Source: Pantoea eucalypti (lineage in GTDB: Bacteria > Pseudomonadota > Gammaproteobacteria > Enterobacterales > Enterobacteriaceae). From it: DNA of 64,000 bases. The notes under the pieces are model-generated. The model worked only from the letters and a program-made list of their open reading frames with translations, did no database searches and was not told the origin of the DNA. Made by a program: the position numbers and the translations under genes. The stretch lies in NCBI RefSeq assembly GCF_009646115.1, contig NZ_CP045720.1, forward strand, positions 1,054,001 to 1,118,000, written 5' to 3'. Positions 8,486 to 17,845 of the stretch are shown here, in pieces; positions within the stretch are counted from its first letter, which is position 1, and the number at the start of each line of letters is the position of its first letter.

Positions 8486-9646
8486 ATGAAATTACCGATT
8501 TACCTGGATTATGCCGCCACCACGCCGGCCGATCCGCGTGTAGCCAGCAAAATGATGCAGTTTCTGACGCTGGATGGCACGTTCGGTAATCCGGCCTCGC
8601 GATCGCACCGTTTTGGCTGGCAGTCTGAAGAAGCGGTTGATGTTGCCCGTAATCAGATCGCCGAACTGGTCAACGCCGATCCCCGCGAAATCGTCTTTAC
8701 CTCTGGCGCCACCGAATCCGATAACCTCGCGATCAAAGGCGCTGCCCATGCCCACCAGGCACGCGGCAAACATATCATCACCAGCCAGACCGAACATAAA
8801 GCGGTGCTCGACAGCTGCCAGCAGCTGGAGCGTGAAGGCTTTGATGTCACGTATCTGACGCCAGCAACCAATGGCATTATCTCACCTGGCCAGTTACGTG
8901 CAGCGCTGCGCGACGACACGATTCTGGTCACTCTGATGCATGTAAACAATGAAACCGGGGTGATTCAGGATATTGCCGCCTTTGGTGAGATTTGCCGTGA
9001 GCGTGAGATTCTGTTCCATGTTGATGCCACCCAGAGCGTTGGCAAATTGCCCATCGATCTCAGCCTGTTACCGGTCGATTTGATGTCGTTTTCTGCCCAC
9101 AAGCTTTATGGCCCGAAAGGCATCGGCGCGCTCTATGTACGGCGTAAACCGCGCGTGCAGATCGCTGCGCAGATCCACGGCGGCGGACATGAACGCGGAA
9201 TGCGCTCCGGGACCTTGCCGGTGCATCAGATTGTCGGCATGGGTGAAGCCTATCGTATTGCCGCCGAAGAGCGCGAAACTGAAATGGCGCGGATTCAGGC
9301 GCTGCGCGATCGCCTGTGGCAGGGCATCAGCGCACTGCCGGACGTTACCCTTAATGGCGATCTGCAGCAGAGTGCACCGAATATTCTTAACCTCAGTTTC
9401 GCTGATGTTGAGGGTGAATCACTGATCATGGCGCTGAAAGACCTGGCGCTCTCTTCCGGTTCGGCCTGTACCTCCGCCAGCCTGGAGCCTTCCTATGTCC
9501 TGCGCGCGCTGGGCCTGAGTGAAGAACTGGCGCACAGTTCGCTTCGCTTCTCGCTGGGACGCTTCACGACGGAAGAAGAGATCGACTACGCCATTGCACT
9601 GGTGCAGAAGTCAGTGACCCGTCTGCGGGCCTTAATGAAATCCTGA
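8486..9646 (+). CDS. iscS: Cysteine desulfurase IscS, lacking the usual C-terminal tail
   Basis: 386 residues against 404 in E. coli. PLP enzyme that removes sulfur from cysteine as a persulfide for Fe-S clusters, tRNA thiolation and other acceptors. The PLP lysine motif [12 protein letters not shown] (about residue 206) and the active-site loop [21 protein letters not shown] (about 323-343) are intact. The protein then stops at [11 protein letters not shown], where E. coli IscS continues about 20 residues to SIEWAHH. That tail is part of the IscU-docking surface. No reading frame after 9646 restores it. The next gene is pepB, 161 bases on; iscU, iscA, hscB, hscA, fdx and iscX are all missing. 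Confidence 0.93.
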   Translation: MKLPIYLDYAATTPADPRVASKMMQFLTLDGTFGNPASRSHRFGWQSEEAVDVARNQIAELVNADPREIVFTSGATESDNLAIKGAAHAHQARGKHIITSQTEHKAVLDSCQQLEREGFDVTYLTPATNGIISPGQLRAALRDDTILVTLMHVNNETGVIQDIAAFGEICREREILFHVDATQSVGKLPIDLSLLPVDLMSFSAHKLYGPKGIGALYVRRKPRVQIAAQIHGGGHERGMRSGTLPVHQIVGMGEAYRIAAEERETEMARIQALRDRLWQGISALPDVTLNGDLQQSAPNILNLSFADVEGESLIMALKDLALSSGSACTSASLEPSYVLRALGLSEELAHSSLRFSLGRFTTEEEIDYAIALVQKSVTRLRALMKS

Positions 9647-9807
9647 TACCCGGCGATAGTCCGGAAACTGCGCCAATATGGGCACTTCGCTGGCAACGCC
9701 CGGCGGAATCTGTTATCAGGTCTCTCTGTGAATTACATTTAACATCTTATTAAAGCCGTTATAACAATCAGGCTGGATGAAACAGATAACGATTACGGAG
9801 CTTTTCG

Positions 9808-11094
9808 ATGACCACACAACCGATGAACATTACGCTTAGCAGCCAGCCCGCCGATGCGCGCTGGGGCGAAAAAGCGATTCTCAGCAGCAACGACAGCGGC
9901 ATGACACTGCACCTGACCGGCGCAGATGCGCTGAATACCATTCAGCGTGCGGCCCATAAAATCGATGGCCAGGGCATCCGCCATGTGGCGCTGACCGGCG
10001 AAGGCTGGCACCTTGAGCAGTGCTGGGCATTCTGGCAGGGCTTCCGTGGCCCGAAAGGCCAGCGTCAGGTTGACTGGCCTGAACTGGGCGAACATGAGCA
10101 GGCGGAGTTTGATCGCCGTCTGAAAATCATCGACTGGGTGCGCAACGTCATTAACCTGCCCGCAGAAGATCTGGGGCCGGAGCAGCTGGCGCACAATGCC
10201 GTCGATCTGATCAGTGAAGTGGGCGGTGACGCCGTCAGCTATCGTATTACCAAAGGCGATGAACTGCGGGTGCAGGGTTATATGGGCCTGCATACTGTGG
10301 GACGCGGTTCAAATCGTCCGCCGGTCTATCTGGCGCTCGACTACAACCCGACCGGCGACGAGAATGCGCCGGTTTACGCCTGCCTGGTCGGTAAAGGCAT
10401 TACCTTTGATACCGGCGGCTACAGCCTGAAGCAGAGCAGCTTTATGGACTCGATGAAGTCTGACATGGGCGGCGCGGCGACGGTGACTGGCGCGCTGGCG
10501 ATGGCGATTTCTCGCGGTCTTAACAAGCGCGTCAAACTCTACCTCTGCTGCGCCGATAATATGGTCAGCAGCAACGCCTTCAAGCTGGGCGACATTATTC
10601 GCTATCGCAACGGCAAATCGGTGGAAGTGATGAACACCGACGCGGAAGGCCGCCTGGTGCTGGCCGACGGTTTGATCGACGCCAGCGAGCAGAACCCGAC
10701 GATGATCATTGACGCCGCAACGCTGACCGGCGCGGCTAAAACGGCGCTGGGCAACGATTACCATGCGCTGTTCACCTTTGATGAGGTGATGGCGCAGTCG
10801 CTGATGGGCAGCGCAGTGAGTGAGAACGAACCTTTCTGGCGTCTGCCGCTGGCCGAATTCCATCGCAGCCATCTGCCGTCTAACTTTGCCGATCTTAATA
10901 ACATTGCCAGTCCGTCTCATGCGGCCGGTGCCAGCAGCGCGGCAGCGTTCCTGTCACACTTCGTCAGCAACTATCAGCAGGGCTGGCTGCACATCGACTG
11001 CTCTGCGACCTATCGCAAAGGCGCCGTTGATCAGTGGGCGGCAGGTGCAACAGGTCTGGGCGTGCGTACCCTCGCCAATCTGTTACTGAAATAA
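9808..11094 (+). CDS. pepB: Peptidase B (M17 leucyl aminopeptidase family)
   Basis: 428 residues (E. coli 427). Cytoplasmic manganese/zinc aminopeptidase of family M17 with broad specificity. The family signature NTDAEGRL lies near residues 276-283, and the metal-ligand stretch [14 protein letters not shown] and [10 protein letters not shown] precede it. ATG 9808 follows GGAG by about eight bases, and the N-terminus ([23 protein letters not shown]) matches homologues. In E. coli pepB is the distal gene of the isc cluster after iscX; here it follows iscS directly. Confidence 0.95.
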   Translation: MTTQPMNITLSSQPADARWGEKAILSSNDSGMTLHLTGADALNTIQRAAHKIDGQGIRHVALTGEGWHLEQCWAFWQGFRGPKGQRQVDWPELGEHEQAEFDRRLKIIDWVRNVINLPAEDLGPEQLAHNAVDLISEVGGDAVSYRITKGDELRVQGYMGLHTVGRGSNRPPVYLALDYNPTGDENAPVYACLVGKGITFDTGGYSLKQSSFMDSMKSDMGGAATVTGALAMAISRGLNKRVKLYLCCADNMVSSNAFKLGDIIRYRNGKSVEVMNTDAEGRLVLADGLIDASEQNPTMIIDAATLTGAAKTALGNDYHALFTFDEVMAQSLMGSAVSENEPFWRLPLAEFHRSHLPSNFADLNNIASPSHAAGASSAAAFLSHFVSNYQQGWLHIDCSATYRKGAVDQWAAGATGLGVRTLANLLLK

Positions 11095-11154
11095 GCCGAT
11101 CTCAGCGGTGGCTGATGCTGCCGCTGTTCAGAGGGAAACGTTCAGAGGGAAACT

Positions 11155-11919
11155 ATGAACCGTCTTGAAGAGGTGCTGAAGCTGGCGGCGACTGAGCCTG
11201 CCCATCGGCCCGAGTTTTTCCAGTTGCTGCTGGAATCTGACGTCTTTGTTCCGGGCGAAAGTACCACGCAACAGTTTGATGCCAGCACGCCCGTTGATCT
11301 CCAGCACTGGGAAAAAGAGGATGGCAGCAGCATTATTCCTTTTTTCACGTCAGAAGAGGCGATGAGTGAAGCGGTAAACGGTGAGCAGTCATGGCTGCGT
11401 CTGCCGGTACGGACGTTGTTTGAGATGACGCGTGGCGAGACGCTGTTTCTCAATCCTAAACTGCCTTCCGGCAAAGAGTTCACTGCAGCGGAGATCACGC
11501 ATCTGCTGGCGGAAGAGGGCAGTGCGCTAAGTCAGCAGACTGTGCTGGAAGGCGGGCAGTCACTGCTGCTCTCTGAGGTGGCTGAACCGCCTGCACAGAT
11601 GATCGACTCGCTGACTCAGTTGTTTACGAAGCATAAGCAGGTGCGTCGGGCATTTATTGCCAGCATTCGTGAACGGGCAGACGAAGCACCTAATTTACTG
11701 ATTGGCATTGAAGCGGACAGCAACATTGAAGCGATCATCCAGGCGGCGGGCAGTGTGGCAACGGATACGCTGCCAGACGATGCGCCAGTGGATATCTGTG
11801 AAGTGATGCCGAACGATCGCGGCATCAGCCACTTCTTTACCGCGCACATCACCCCCTTCTATGAACGTCGCTGGGGCAGTTTCCTGCGTGACTTCAAGGG
11901 CAGTGAGCGGATTATCTGA
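11155..11919 (+). CDS. sseB: Enhanced serine sensitivity protein SseB
   Basis: 254 residues (E. coli 258). Two-domain cytoplasmic protein: N-terminal SseB domain (about 1-120, starting MNRLEEVLKLAATEPAHRPEFF) and C-terminal domain ending YERRWGSFLRDFKGSERII. In E. coli overproduction enhances sensitivity to serine; the molecular role is not settled. It is not the Salmonella SPI-2 translocon protein of the same name. It is converged upon by sseA with a shared terminator. Confidence 0.93.
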   Translation: MNRLEEVLKLAATEPAHRPEFFQLLLESDVFVPGESTTQQFDASTPVDLQHWEKEDGSSIIPFFTSEEAMSEAVNGEQSWLRLPVRTLFEMTRGETLFLNPKLPSGKEFTAAEITHLLAEEGSALSQQTVLEGGQSLLLSEVAEPPAQMIDSLTQLFTKHKQVRRAFIASIRERADEAPNLLIGIEADSNIEAIIQAAGSVATDTLPDDAPVDICEVMPNDRGISHFFTAHITPFYERRWGSFLRDFKGSERII

Positions 11920-11930
11920 CGCACTCAATA

Positions 11931-11962
11931 CAAACAGGCGGCTCATGAGCCGCCTGTTTTTT
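11931..11962. terminator. Bidirectional terminator between sseB and sseA
   Basis: ACAGGCGGCTCATGAGCCGC and the following CTGT form a near-perfect stem of about 12 bp with a TTTTTT tail on the + strand. Its last bases overlap the sseA stop region. Confidence 0.9.
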
Positions 11963-12803
11963 ATTTCGCAATAGGCAGGTCGTCCCGGCTGCCCCATTCG
12001 CCCCAGGATCCGTCATACAGCGTGGCATCCCGTGCGCCCAGCGCGGTCAGCGCCAGAATCAACACCACCGCCGTTACGCCTGAGCCACAGCTGGCGACCA
12101 CTGGCTGGGAAATATCGACACCTGCGTCAGCAAAAATTCTGCGCAGTTCCGCTTCCGGCTTGAGTGTTCCCTGCTCAACCAGCATATTCCACGGCACGTT
12201 CAGGCTGTTGGGAATATGGCCGCGATGCAGGCCGGGACGCGGTTCGTCCACTTCAGCGTTAAAACGATTGGCAGCACGGGCATCAACAATCTGCGCGCCG
12301 CCTTCATGGCTGATCAGCAGCACATCCGTCAGGCGTTTCACCCGGCTTTCATCCGCGTGGGCTTCAAACTCACCTTCCGGCAGATTCACTTCGCCGCTTG
12401 CCAGCGCAAAACCGGCCGCTTTCCAGCCCTGCAATCCCCCGGCCAGAATCGACACCTGAGCCACACCAAAGGTCTTCAGCATCCACCAGGCGCGGGGTGC
12501 GGAAAAGAGATTGCCTTCGTCATAAACGACCAGATGTTTATCACTGCTGATGCCCAGCTCGCGCATCGCGACGGCAAAGGTCTCGGCACGCGGCAGCATA
12601 TGCGGATAAGGGCTGGTGTGATCGGAAAGGGCTTCAATATCAAAGTAAGGGGCGTCAGGTAAATGACCCGCCAGATACTCAGCCTGGATATCGCGAACCG
12701 CTTCCATTCCGGGTGGCAACAAACGTGCATCCAGTACCTGAAGGCGTTCATCGTTGTAGTGCTCTTGTAACCAGTCGGCGGACACAAACAGTGGCGTCGT
12801 CAT
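11961..12803 (-). CDS. sseA: 3-mercaptopyruvate sulfurtransferase SseA
   Basis: 280 residues (E. coli 281). Two tandem rhodanese domains; the C-terminal one carries the catalytic loop CGSGVT with Cys239, the variant that marks mercaptopyruvate rather than thiosulfate sulfurtransferases. It transfers sulfur from 3-mercaptopyruvate to thiophilic acceptors. The N-terminal domain is catalytically inactive as usual. It diverges from yfhM across about 145 bases. Confidence 0.95.
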   Translation of the reverse strand: MTTPLFVSADWLQEHYNDERLQVLDARLLPPGMEAVRDIQAEYLAGHLPDAPYFDIEALSDHTSPYPHMLPRAETFAVAMRELGISSDKHLVVYDEGNLFSAPRAWWMLKTFGVAQVSILAGGLQGWKAAGFALASGEVNLPEGEFEAHADESRVKRLTDVLLISHEGGAQIVDARAANRFNAEVDEPRPGLHRGHIPNSLNVPWNMLVEQGTLKPEAELRRIFADAGVDISQPVVASCGSGVTAVVLILALTALGARDATLYDGSWGEWGSRDDLPIAK

Positions 12804-12949
12804 AACAACCTCATCTCAGCAATCTGTCATACCAGTGTCAGGGAATGTGCGCACCATCTCAAGAGAAGCGTTGATTAAATGCGAGCATTGATATGAAATT
12901 GCGCGGCGTAATCAAACGACACTCCCTGCGTCCCGGTGAAGGAACTACC

Positions 12950-15900
12950 ATGAAGAAACGCAACACCCGGCTGCTGCTCAGCATGCTGATCGGTGGCTCG
13001 CTGCTGTCAGCAACTCTATTCCCTGTTTTGCCTCTTCAGGCGGCAGAGGCACCCTCAACGGCTCAGGTCAGCAAACCGCTGACCATTATCGATCTCTCAG
13101 AACTGCAGATCGACGGTGCCGCTGCGCTGGTCTTAACCTTCAGTCAGCCGCTGGATGATAAACAGGATATCGCGCAAAAAGTCAGGCTGACTGACGATAA
13201 ACAGGGCCGGGTGGATGGCGGCTGGGAGCTTTCCGCTAACCGCAAAACGTTGCGCTTCCGTCATCCTGAACCCTCACGTCACTTCACCGTCACGGTGGAT
13301 GCAGGATTGCGCGCGGCCAGCGGTGAAACGCTTGCCGCCGATTACAGCCAGAAAATCGCCACCAGTGATATCCAGCCGATGGTGGGGTTTGCCAGTCGCG
13401 GTTCATTGCTGCCGCTGCGTATCACGCAGGGACTGCCGGTGCTGGCGCTAAATGTGAACCAGGTCGATGTCGATTTCTTCCGCATTAAGAATGCCGGCCT
13501 GGCAGAATTCCTCTCGCAGTGGAATTACGGCAATAACCTCTCCAGCTGGCAGTCACAGGATCTGCTGAAAAGCAGCCAGCTGGTCTACTCCGGTCGCTTC
13601 GAGCTTAATCCGGCGCGCAACACCCGTGAAAAATTGCAGTTGCCGATGAGTGACATTACCGCGCTTCAGCAGCCGGGCGTCTATCTGGCGGTGATGAAGC
13701 AGGCTGGAACGTATCGCTACAGCCAGCCCGCTACACTTTTCACCCTGAGCGACATTGGCCTCTCACTGCATCGCTTCCCGACTCAATTTGAACTGTTTGC
13801 CCAGAGCCTGGCAAACGGCCAGCCACTTTCCGGCGTCAGCGTCAGGTTGCTGGATGCCAAAGGGCAGGTGCTGCAAAGCGGCACCAGTGACAACACCGGC
13901 CATCTGCGCCTCAGGGCGGATGAAAAAGGCAGGATCCTGCTGGCCGTGCAGGGTGAACAGACCTCAATGATTGACCTGTCGCGTCCGGCGCTGGATCTCG
14001 CGGAGTTTCCGGTTGCCGGACCGCAGGGTTATGACAAACAGCTGTTTGTCTTTGGGCCGCGCGATATCTATCGCCCAGGCGAAATCGTCATCGTCAATGC
14101 GCTGCTGCGTGATGCCGACGGACATCCGTTGCCCGTTCAGCCGATAAAAGCAGAACTGGTGCAGCCCGATGGCCAGGTGATGCGAACCTTTGTCTGGCAG
14201 CCTGAGGCGGGCCTCTACCAGCAGCGCCTGGCACTGCCCGAATCTGCCATGACCGGCAACTGGATACTGCGACTCAATACCGGCGATAACCTCAAGCGTG
14301 AATGGACGTTCCACGTCGAGGATTTTCTGCCGGAGCGTATGGCGTTAACCCTGAAAAATGACCCTCAGCCGCAGCCTGCTGATGCCCCCGTTGAGTTTGG
14401 TATTGAGGGGCGTTATCTCTATGGCGCACCGGCGGCGGGTAACACGTTACAGGGACAACTCTATCTGCGACCGGCACGCGAAGCGGTGGCTGCACTGCCG
14501 GGCTACCAGTTTGGTGACATTACCGAAGAGGGGCTAAAGCGCACGCTGGATGAGGTCGATCTCAAACTCGACGCCAGCGGTAAAGCGCAGCTTTCGGTAG
14601 AGAGTCAGTGGGATCAGCTGCACTCTCCGCTCAACCTGATCCTGCAGGCCAGCCTGCTGGAGACCGGCGGCCGTCCGGTCACCCGACGCGCTACCCAGGC
14701 CATCTGGCCTGCAGAAGCTCTGCCGGGTATCCGGCCGCTGTTCGGTAACAAGGCCGTTTATGACTACCGCAGTGACAGCTATCACGATGAGCCTACCGTG
14801 CCGGAAGAGAGCCTGGCCGAATTCGATATTGTCTATGCCAACAGTCAGGGCAAGAAACTGGCGGCAGACAAGCTGGATGTGCGCCTGATTCGTGAACGCC
14901 GTGACTACTACTGGAGCTTCTCGGACAGCGAAGGCTGGCAGTCGCAGTATGGCGACAAAGACCTGCAGGAAGATGAACGCGCTATCTCAATCCCGGCTGA
15001 CGGCAGCACCAAAGTCAGCTTCCCGGTTGAGTGGGGCCACTACCGGCTGGAAGTGCAGGCGGGCGAGAAGATCGTCAGCAGCGTGCGGTTCCAGGCCGGT
15101 TATGACTGGCAGGACAACACCAACGGCACGGGCGCACTGCGTCCGGATCAGGTCAGACTGAAGCTGGACAAAGCGGCTTACCAGCCGGGCGACACCGTGC
15201 ATCTGCAGGTTGACTCCCCGGCAGCCGGTAAAGGTTACCTGATGGTGGAGTCGAGCAGCGGCACGCTCTGGTGGCAACCGCTGACTGTACCTGAGGGCGG
15301 CACAACAGTGGATGTCCCTGTTGCTGAGAGCTGGCGGCGTCACGATCTCTACTTCAGCGCTATCGTGGTGCGTGACGGTGATAAGGTCAGTGGCGCAACA
15401 CCAAAACGCGCGGTGGGGCTATTACACCTGCCGATGGCGACAGAGGCGCGCCGCTTAAACCTGACGCTGGATGCGCCCGATAAAATTCGTCCTGAACAGC
15501 TCCTGACGGTCAGGGTTCACGCCAGTCGTGACGGTGGTCCGCTGCCTGAAAAAGTGAATGTGCTGTTGTCAGCCGTGGACAGTGGCGTGCTGAGCGTCAC
15601 AGATTTTAAAACGCCCGATCCGTGGCAGGCTTTCTTTGGCCGTAAACGCTACAACGTCGATCAGTACGATGTCTTTGGTCAGCTGATCGAAGGCGGTGGC
15701 CGACTGGCGGCGCTGCGTTTTGGTGGTGATGGTGAAGATGAATCGATGACGCGCGGCGGTAAAAAGCCGGTAACGCATGTGAATATCGTGGCGCAACAGT
15801 TGCAGGCGGTAACGCTGGATAAAGAGGGCAACGGGACGATTACGCTACCGATCCCGGCGTTTAATGGCGAACTGCGGCTGATGACCCAGGCCTGGAGCAA

Positions 15901-17845
15901 CGACAGTTTCGGCGCGGCAGAGCGCAAACTGGTGGTCGCCGCGCCGCTGATCAGCGAACTGGCCACGCCGCGCTTCCTTGCCAGCGGCGACTCGGCATCA
16001 CTGGCGCTCGATCTCACGAACCTGACCGATCTGCCGCAAACCCTGAAAGTGGATGTGACCAGCAGTGGCTTAGTCGATCTGGCCGGTGCGGCCAGCCAGA
16101 GCGTGACGCTGGCCAAAGGCGCTCGTACCACACTGCAGATTCCGGTCACGGCGAAAACCGGCTTTGGTGATGGCGAGATTGCCGTACAGATTTCCGGTCT
16201 GAACCTGCCGGGTGAACAGGTTAAGGCCAGCAAACAGCAGTGGAAAATCGGCGTCCGGCCGCCTTATCCTGCCCTGACGCTGAACTTTGATGCCGTTATC
16301 AATCCCGATCAGCCCTGGCAGATAGCGGCAGCGGCGCTGACCGGCCTGGATGCACAGACCCTGAGTGGACAACTGACGCTGAGCAATCGTCCGCCGCTGA
16401 ATATCGCCAGCTATATCAGTGCGCTCTATGCCTATCCCTATGGCTGTCTGGAACAGACTACCAGCGGGCTCTGGCCTTCGCTTTACACCAGCCATGCCGA
16501 GCTAACTGCTATGGGCATTAAAACCAGCAGCGATGAAGCGCGACGGGCCGCCGTCGACACCGGCATTGCTCGTCTGGCGGGTATGCAGCGGGCCAACGGC
16601 AGTTTCGGGCTGTGGGATAAACAGAGTGAAGAGGAGTTCTGGCTGACGCCTTATGTAACGGACTTCCTGCTGCGCGCCAGTGAGGCGGGCTATGCGCTAC
16701 CAGATAATGTGGTTGATCGCGCTAACGCACGGCTGCTGCGCTACTTGCAGGATCCCGCGCAGATCAGCGGCGGCAGCAGTGACGACAACACCGCGCTGCA
16801 GTTCAGCGTGCAGGCTTACGCCGGATTGGTGCTGGCGCGTCAGCAGCGCGCGCCATTGGGTGCGCTGCGTGCATTGTATGAAAAGCGTGAGAAAGCCCGC
16901 TCCGGACTGGCGCTGATGCAGCTGGGTGTCGCGCTGAAGCTAATGGGTGACGGGCAGCGCGCATCGCTTGCGATCATGCAGGGTGCCACGCTGACCCGCT
17001 CGGACAAAGCGTGGTACGGCGACTATGGCAGCACGGTGCGCGATGAGGGGATGATGATTGCCCTGTTAGCAGAGAATAAGCTGCAGCCTGATTTGCAGAA
17101 TAGTCTGCTGCTGTCGCTCTCCAAAGAGGTCAGGGGAAAACGCTGGTTCTCGACCCAGGAAAATAACGCGCTTTATCTGGCTGCGCATACCTTACAGCAG
17201 GCGCAGGGCGGGAGCTGGCAGGCGCAGCTGTCCGGTAACCCAGCTCCGTTACAGGGCGATGCACCGCTGAATAAAGGGCTGGGCGCGGAGCAACTGCTGC
17301 AGGGGCTAGCCATCAGTAATCCGGGCAGTGCGCCGCTGTATGGTCGTCTGGACGTCACCGGTTATCCGCTGGCTGCGCCTCAGCCGGAGAGTAATGTGCT
17401 CGGGATAAAACGTGAATATTTCACCCTGGATGGCAAAGCTGCCGATCTCAGTAATCTGCGCAGCGGTGAATTGCTGGTGGTTCGTCTGACGGTCTCCTCG
17501 AAACGCAGCATCAGCGATGCGCTGGTGGTGGATCTGCTGCCTGCCGGTCTGGAGCTGGAAAACCAGAATCTGGCAGATAGCAGCGCCAGCCTCGGTGACA
17601 GTGCGGATGCGCTGAAGGAGAGCATGGGTGACATGCAGCAGGCTGATATCAAACACATCGAGTTCCGAGACGATCGATTCGTCGCGGCCCTGGCGGTGGA
17701 TACCTATCGTCCCGCCACGCTGGTCTATCTGGCCCGGGCGGTCACGCCGGGTCGCTATCTGATGCCACCGCCGCAGGTGGAGTCGATGTATGTGCCGGAG
17801 TGGCGCGCCACCGGCAGTACACCGCCGCAGCTGCATATCCAGTAA
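12950..17845 (+). CDS. yfhM: Bacterial alpha-2-macroglobulin (YfhM/ECAM type), apparently not a lipoprotein
   Basis: 1631 residues (E. coli 1653). Periplasmic protease-trapping protein made of many beta-sandwich MG domains. The thioester motif is intact in PYGCLEQTTSG, with Cys1166 and Gln1169, followed by the helical thioester-domain repeats and a C-terminal receptor-like domain ending near SMYVPEWRATG. ATG 12950 is chosen: AAGGA lies upstream and a signal sequence follows (MKKRNTRLLLSMLIGGSLLS). E. coli YfhM has a lipobox ending in Cys. Here the hydrophobic core runs into LPLQAAEAP with no Cys, so signal peptidase I cleavage and a soluble periplasmic protein are inferred. It is followed without a gap by pbpC, its usual partner in peptidoglycan repair and defence against proteases. 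Confidence 0.94.
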   Translation: MKKRNTRLLLSMLIGGSLLSATLFPVLPLQAAEAPSTAQVSKPLTIIDLSELQIDGAAALVLTFSQPLDDKQDIAQKVRLTDDKQGRVDGGWELSANRKTLRFRHPEPSRHFTVTVDAGLRAASGETLAADYSQKIATSDIQPMVGFASRGSLLPLRITQGLPVLALNVNQVDVDFFRIKNAGLAEFLSQWNYGNNLSSWQSQDLLKSSQLVYSGRFELNPARNTREKLQLPMSDITALQQPGVYLAVMKQAGTYRYSQPATLFTLSDIGLSLHRFPTQFELFAQSLANGQPLSGVSVRLLDAKGQVLQSGTSDNTGHLRLRADEKGRILLAVQGEQTSMIDLSRPALDLAEFPVAGPQGYDKQLFVFGPRDIYRPGEIVIVNALLRDADGHPLPVQPIKAELVQPDGQVMRTFVWQPEAGLYQQRLALPESAMTGNWILRLNTGDNLKREWTFHVEDFLPERMALTLKNDPQPQPADAPVEFGIEGRYLYGAPAAGNTLQGQLYLRPAREAVAALPGYQFGDITEEGLKRTLDEVDLKLDASGKAQLSVESQWDQLHSPLNLILQASLLETGGRPVTRRATQAIWPAEALPGIRPLFGNKAVYDYRSDSYHDEPTVPEESLAEFDIVYANSQGKKLAADKLDVRLIRERRDYYWSFSDSEGWQSQYGDKDLQEDERAISIPADGSTKVSFPVEWGHYRLEVQAGEKIVSSVRFQAGYDWQDNTNGTGALRPDQVRLKLDKAAYQPGDTVHLQVDSPAAGKGYLMVESSSGTLWWQPLTVPEGGTTVDVPVAESWRRHDLYFSAIVVRDGDKVSGATPKRAVGLLHLPMATEARRLNLTLDAPDKIRPEQLLTVRVHASRDGGPLPEKVNVLLSAVDSGVLSVTDFKTPDPWQAFFGRKRYNVDQYDVFGQLIEGGGRLAALRFGGDGEDESMTRGGKKPVTHVNIVAQQLQAVTLDKEGNGTITLPIPAFNGELRLMTQAWSNDSFGAAERKLVVAAPLISELATPRFLASGDSASLALDLTNLTDLPQTLKVDVTSSGLVDLAGAASQSVTLAKGARTTLQIPVTAKTGFGDGEIAVQISGLNLPGEQVKASKQQWKIGVRPPYPALTLNFDAVINPDQPWQIAAAALTGLDAQTLSGQLTLSNRPPLNIASYISALYAYPYGCLEQTTSGLWPSLYTSHAELTAMGIKTSSDEARRAAVDTGIARLAGMQRANGSFGLWDKQSEEEFWLTPYVTDFLLRASEAGYALPDNVVDRANARLLRYLQDPAQISGGSSDDNTALQFSVQAYAGLVLARQQRAPLGALRALYEKREKARSGLALMQLGVALKLMGDGQRASLAIMQGATLTRSDKAWYGDYGSTVRDEGMMIALLAENKLQPDLQNSLLLSLSKEVRGKRWFSTQENNALYLAAHTLQQAQGGSWQAQLSGNPAPLQGDAPLNKGLGAEQLLQGLAISNPGSAPLYGRLDVTGYPLAAPQPESNVLGIKREYFTLDGKAADLSNLRSGELLVVRLTVSSKRSISDALVVDLLPAGLELENQNLADSSASLGDSADALKESMGDMQQADIKHIEFRDDRFVAALAVDTYRPATLVYLARAVTPGRYLMPPPQVESMYVPEWRATGSTPPQLHIQ

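Noticed and set aside
9647..9807. Possible remnant of iscU or iscX between iscS and pepB
   Set aside because: Reading all plus-strand frames gave no IscU, IscA or IscX-like motif; the stretch looks like plain intergenic DNA.
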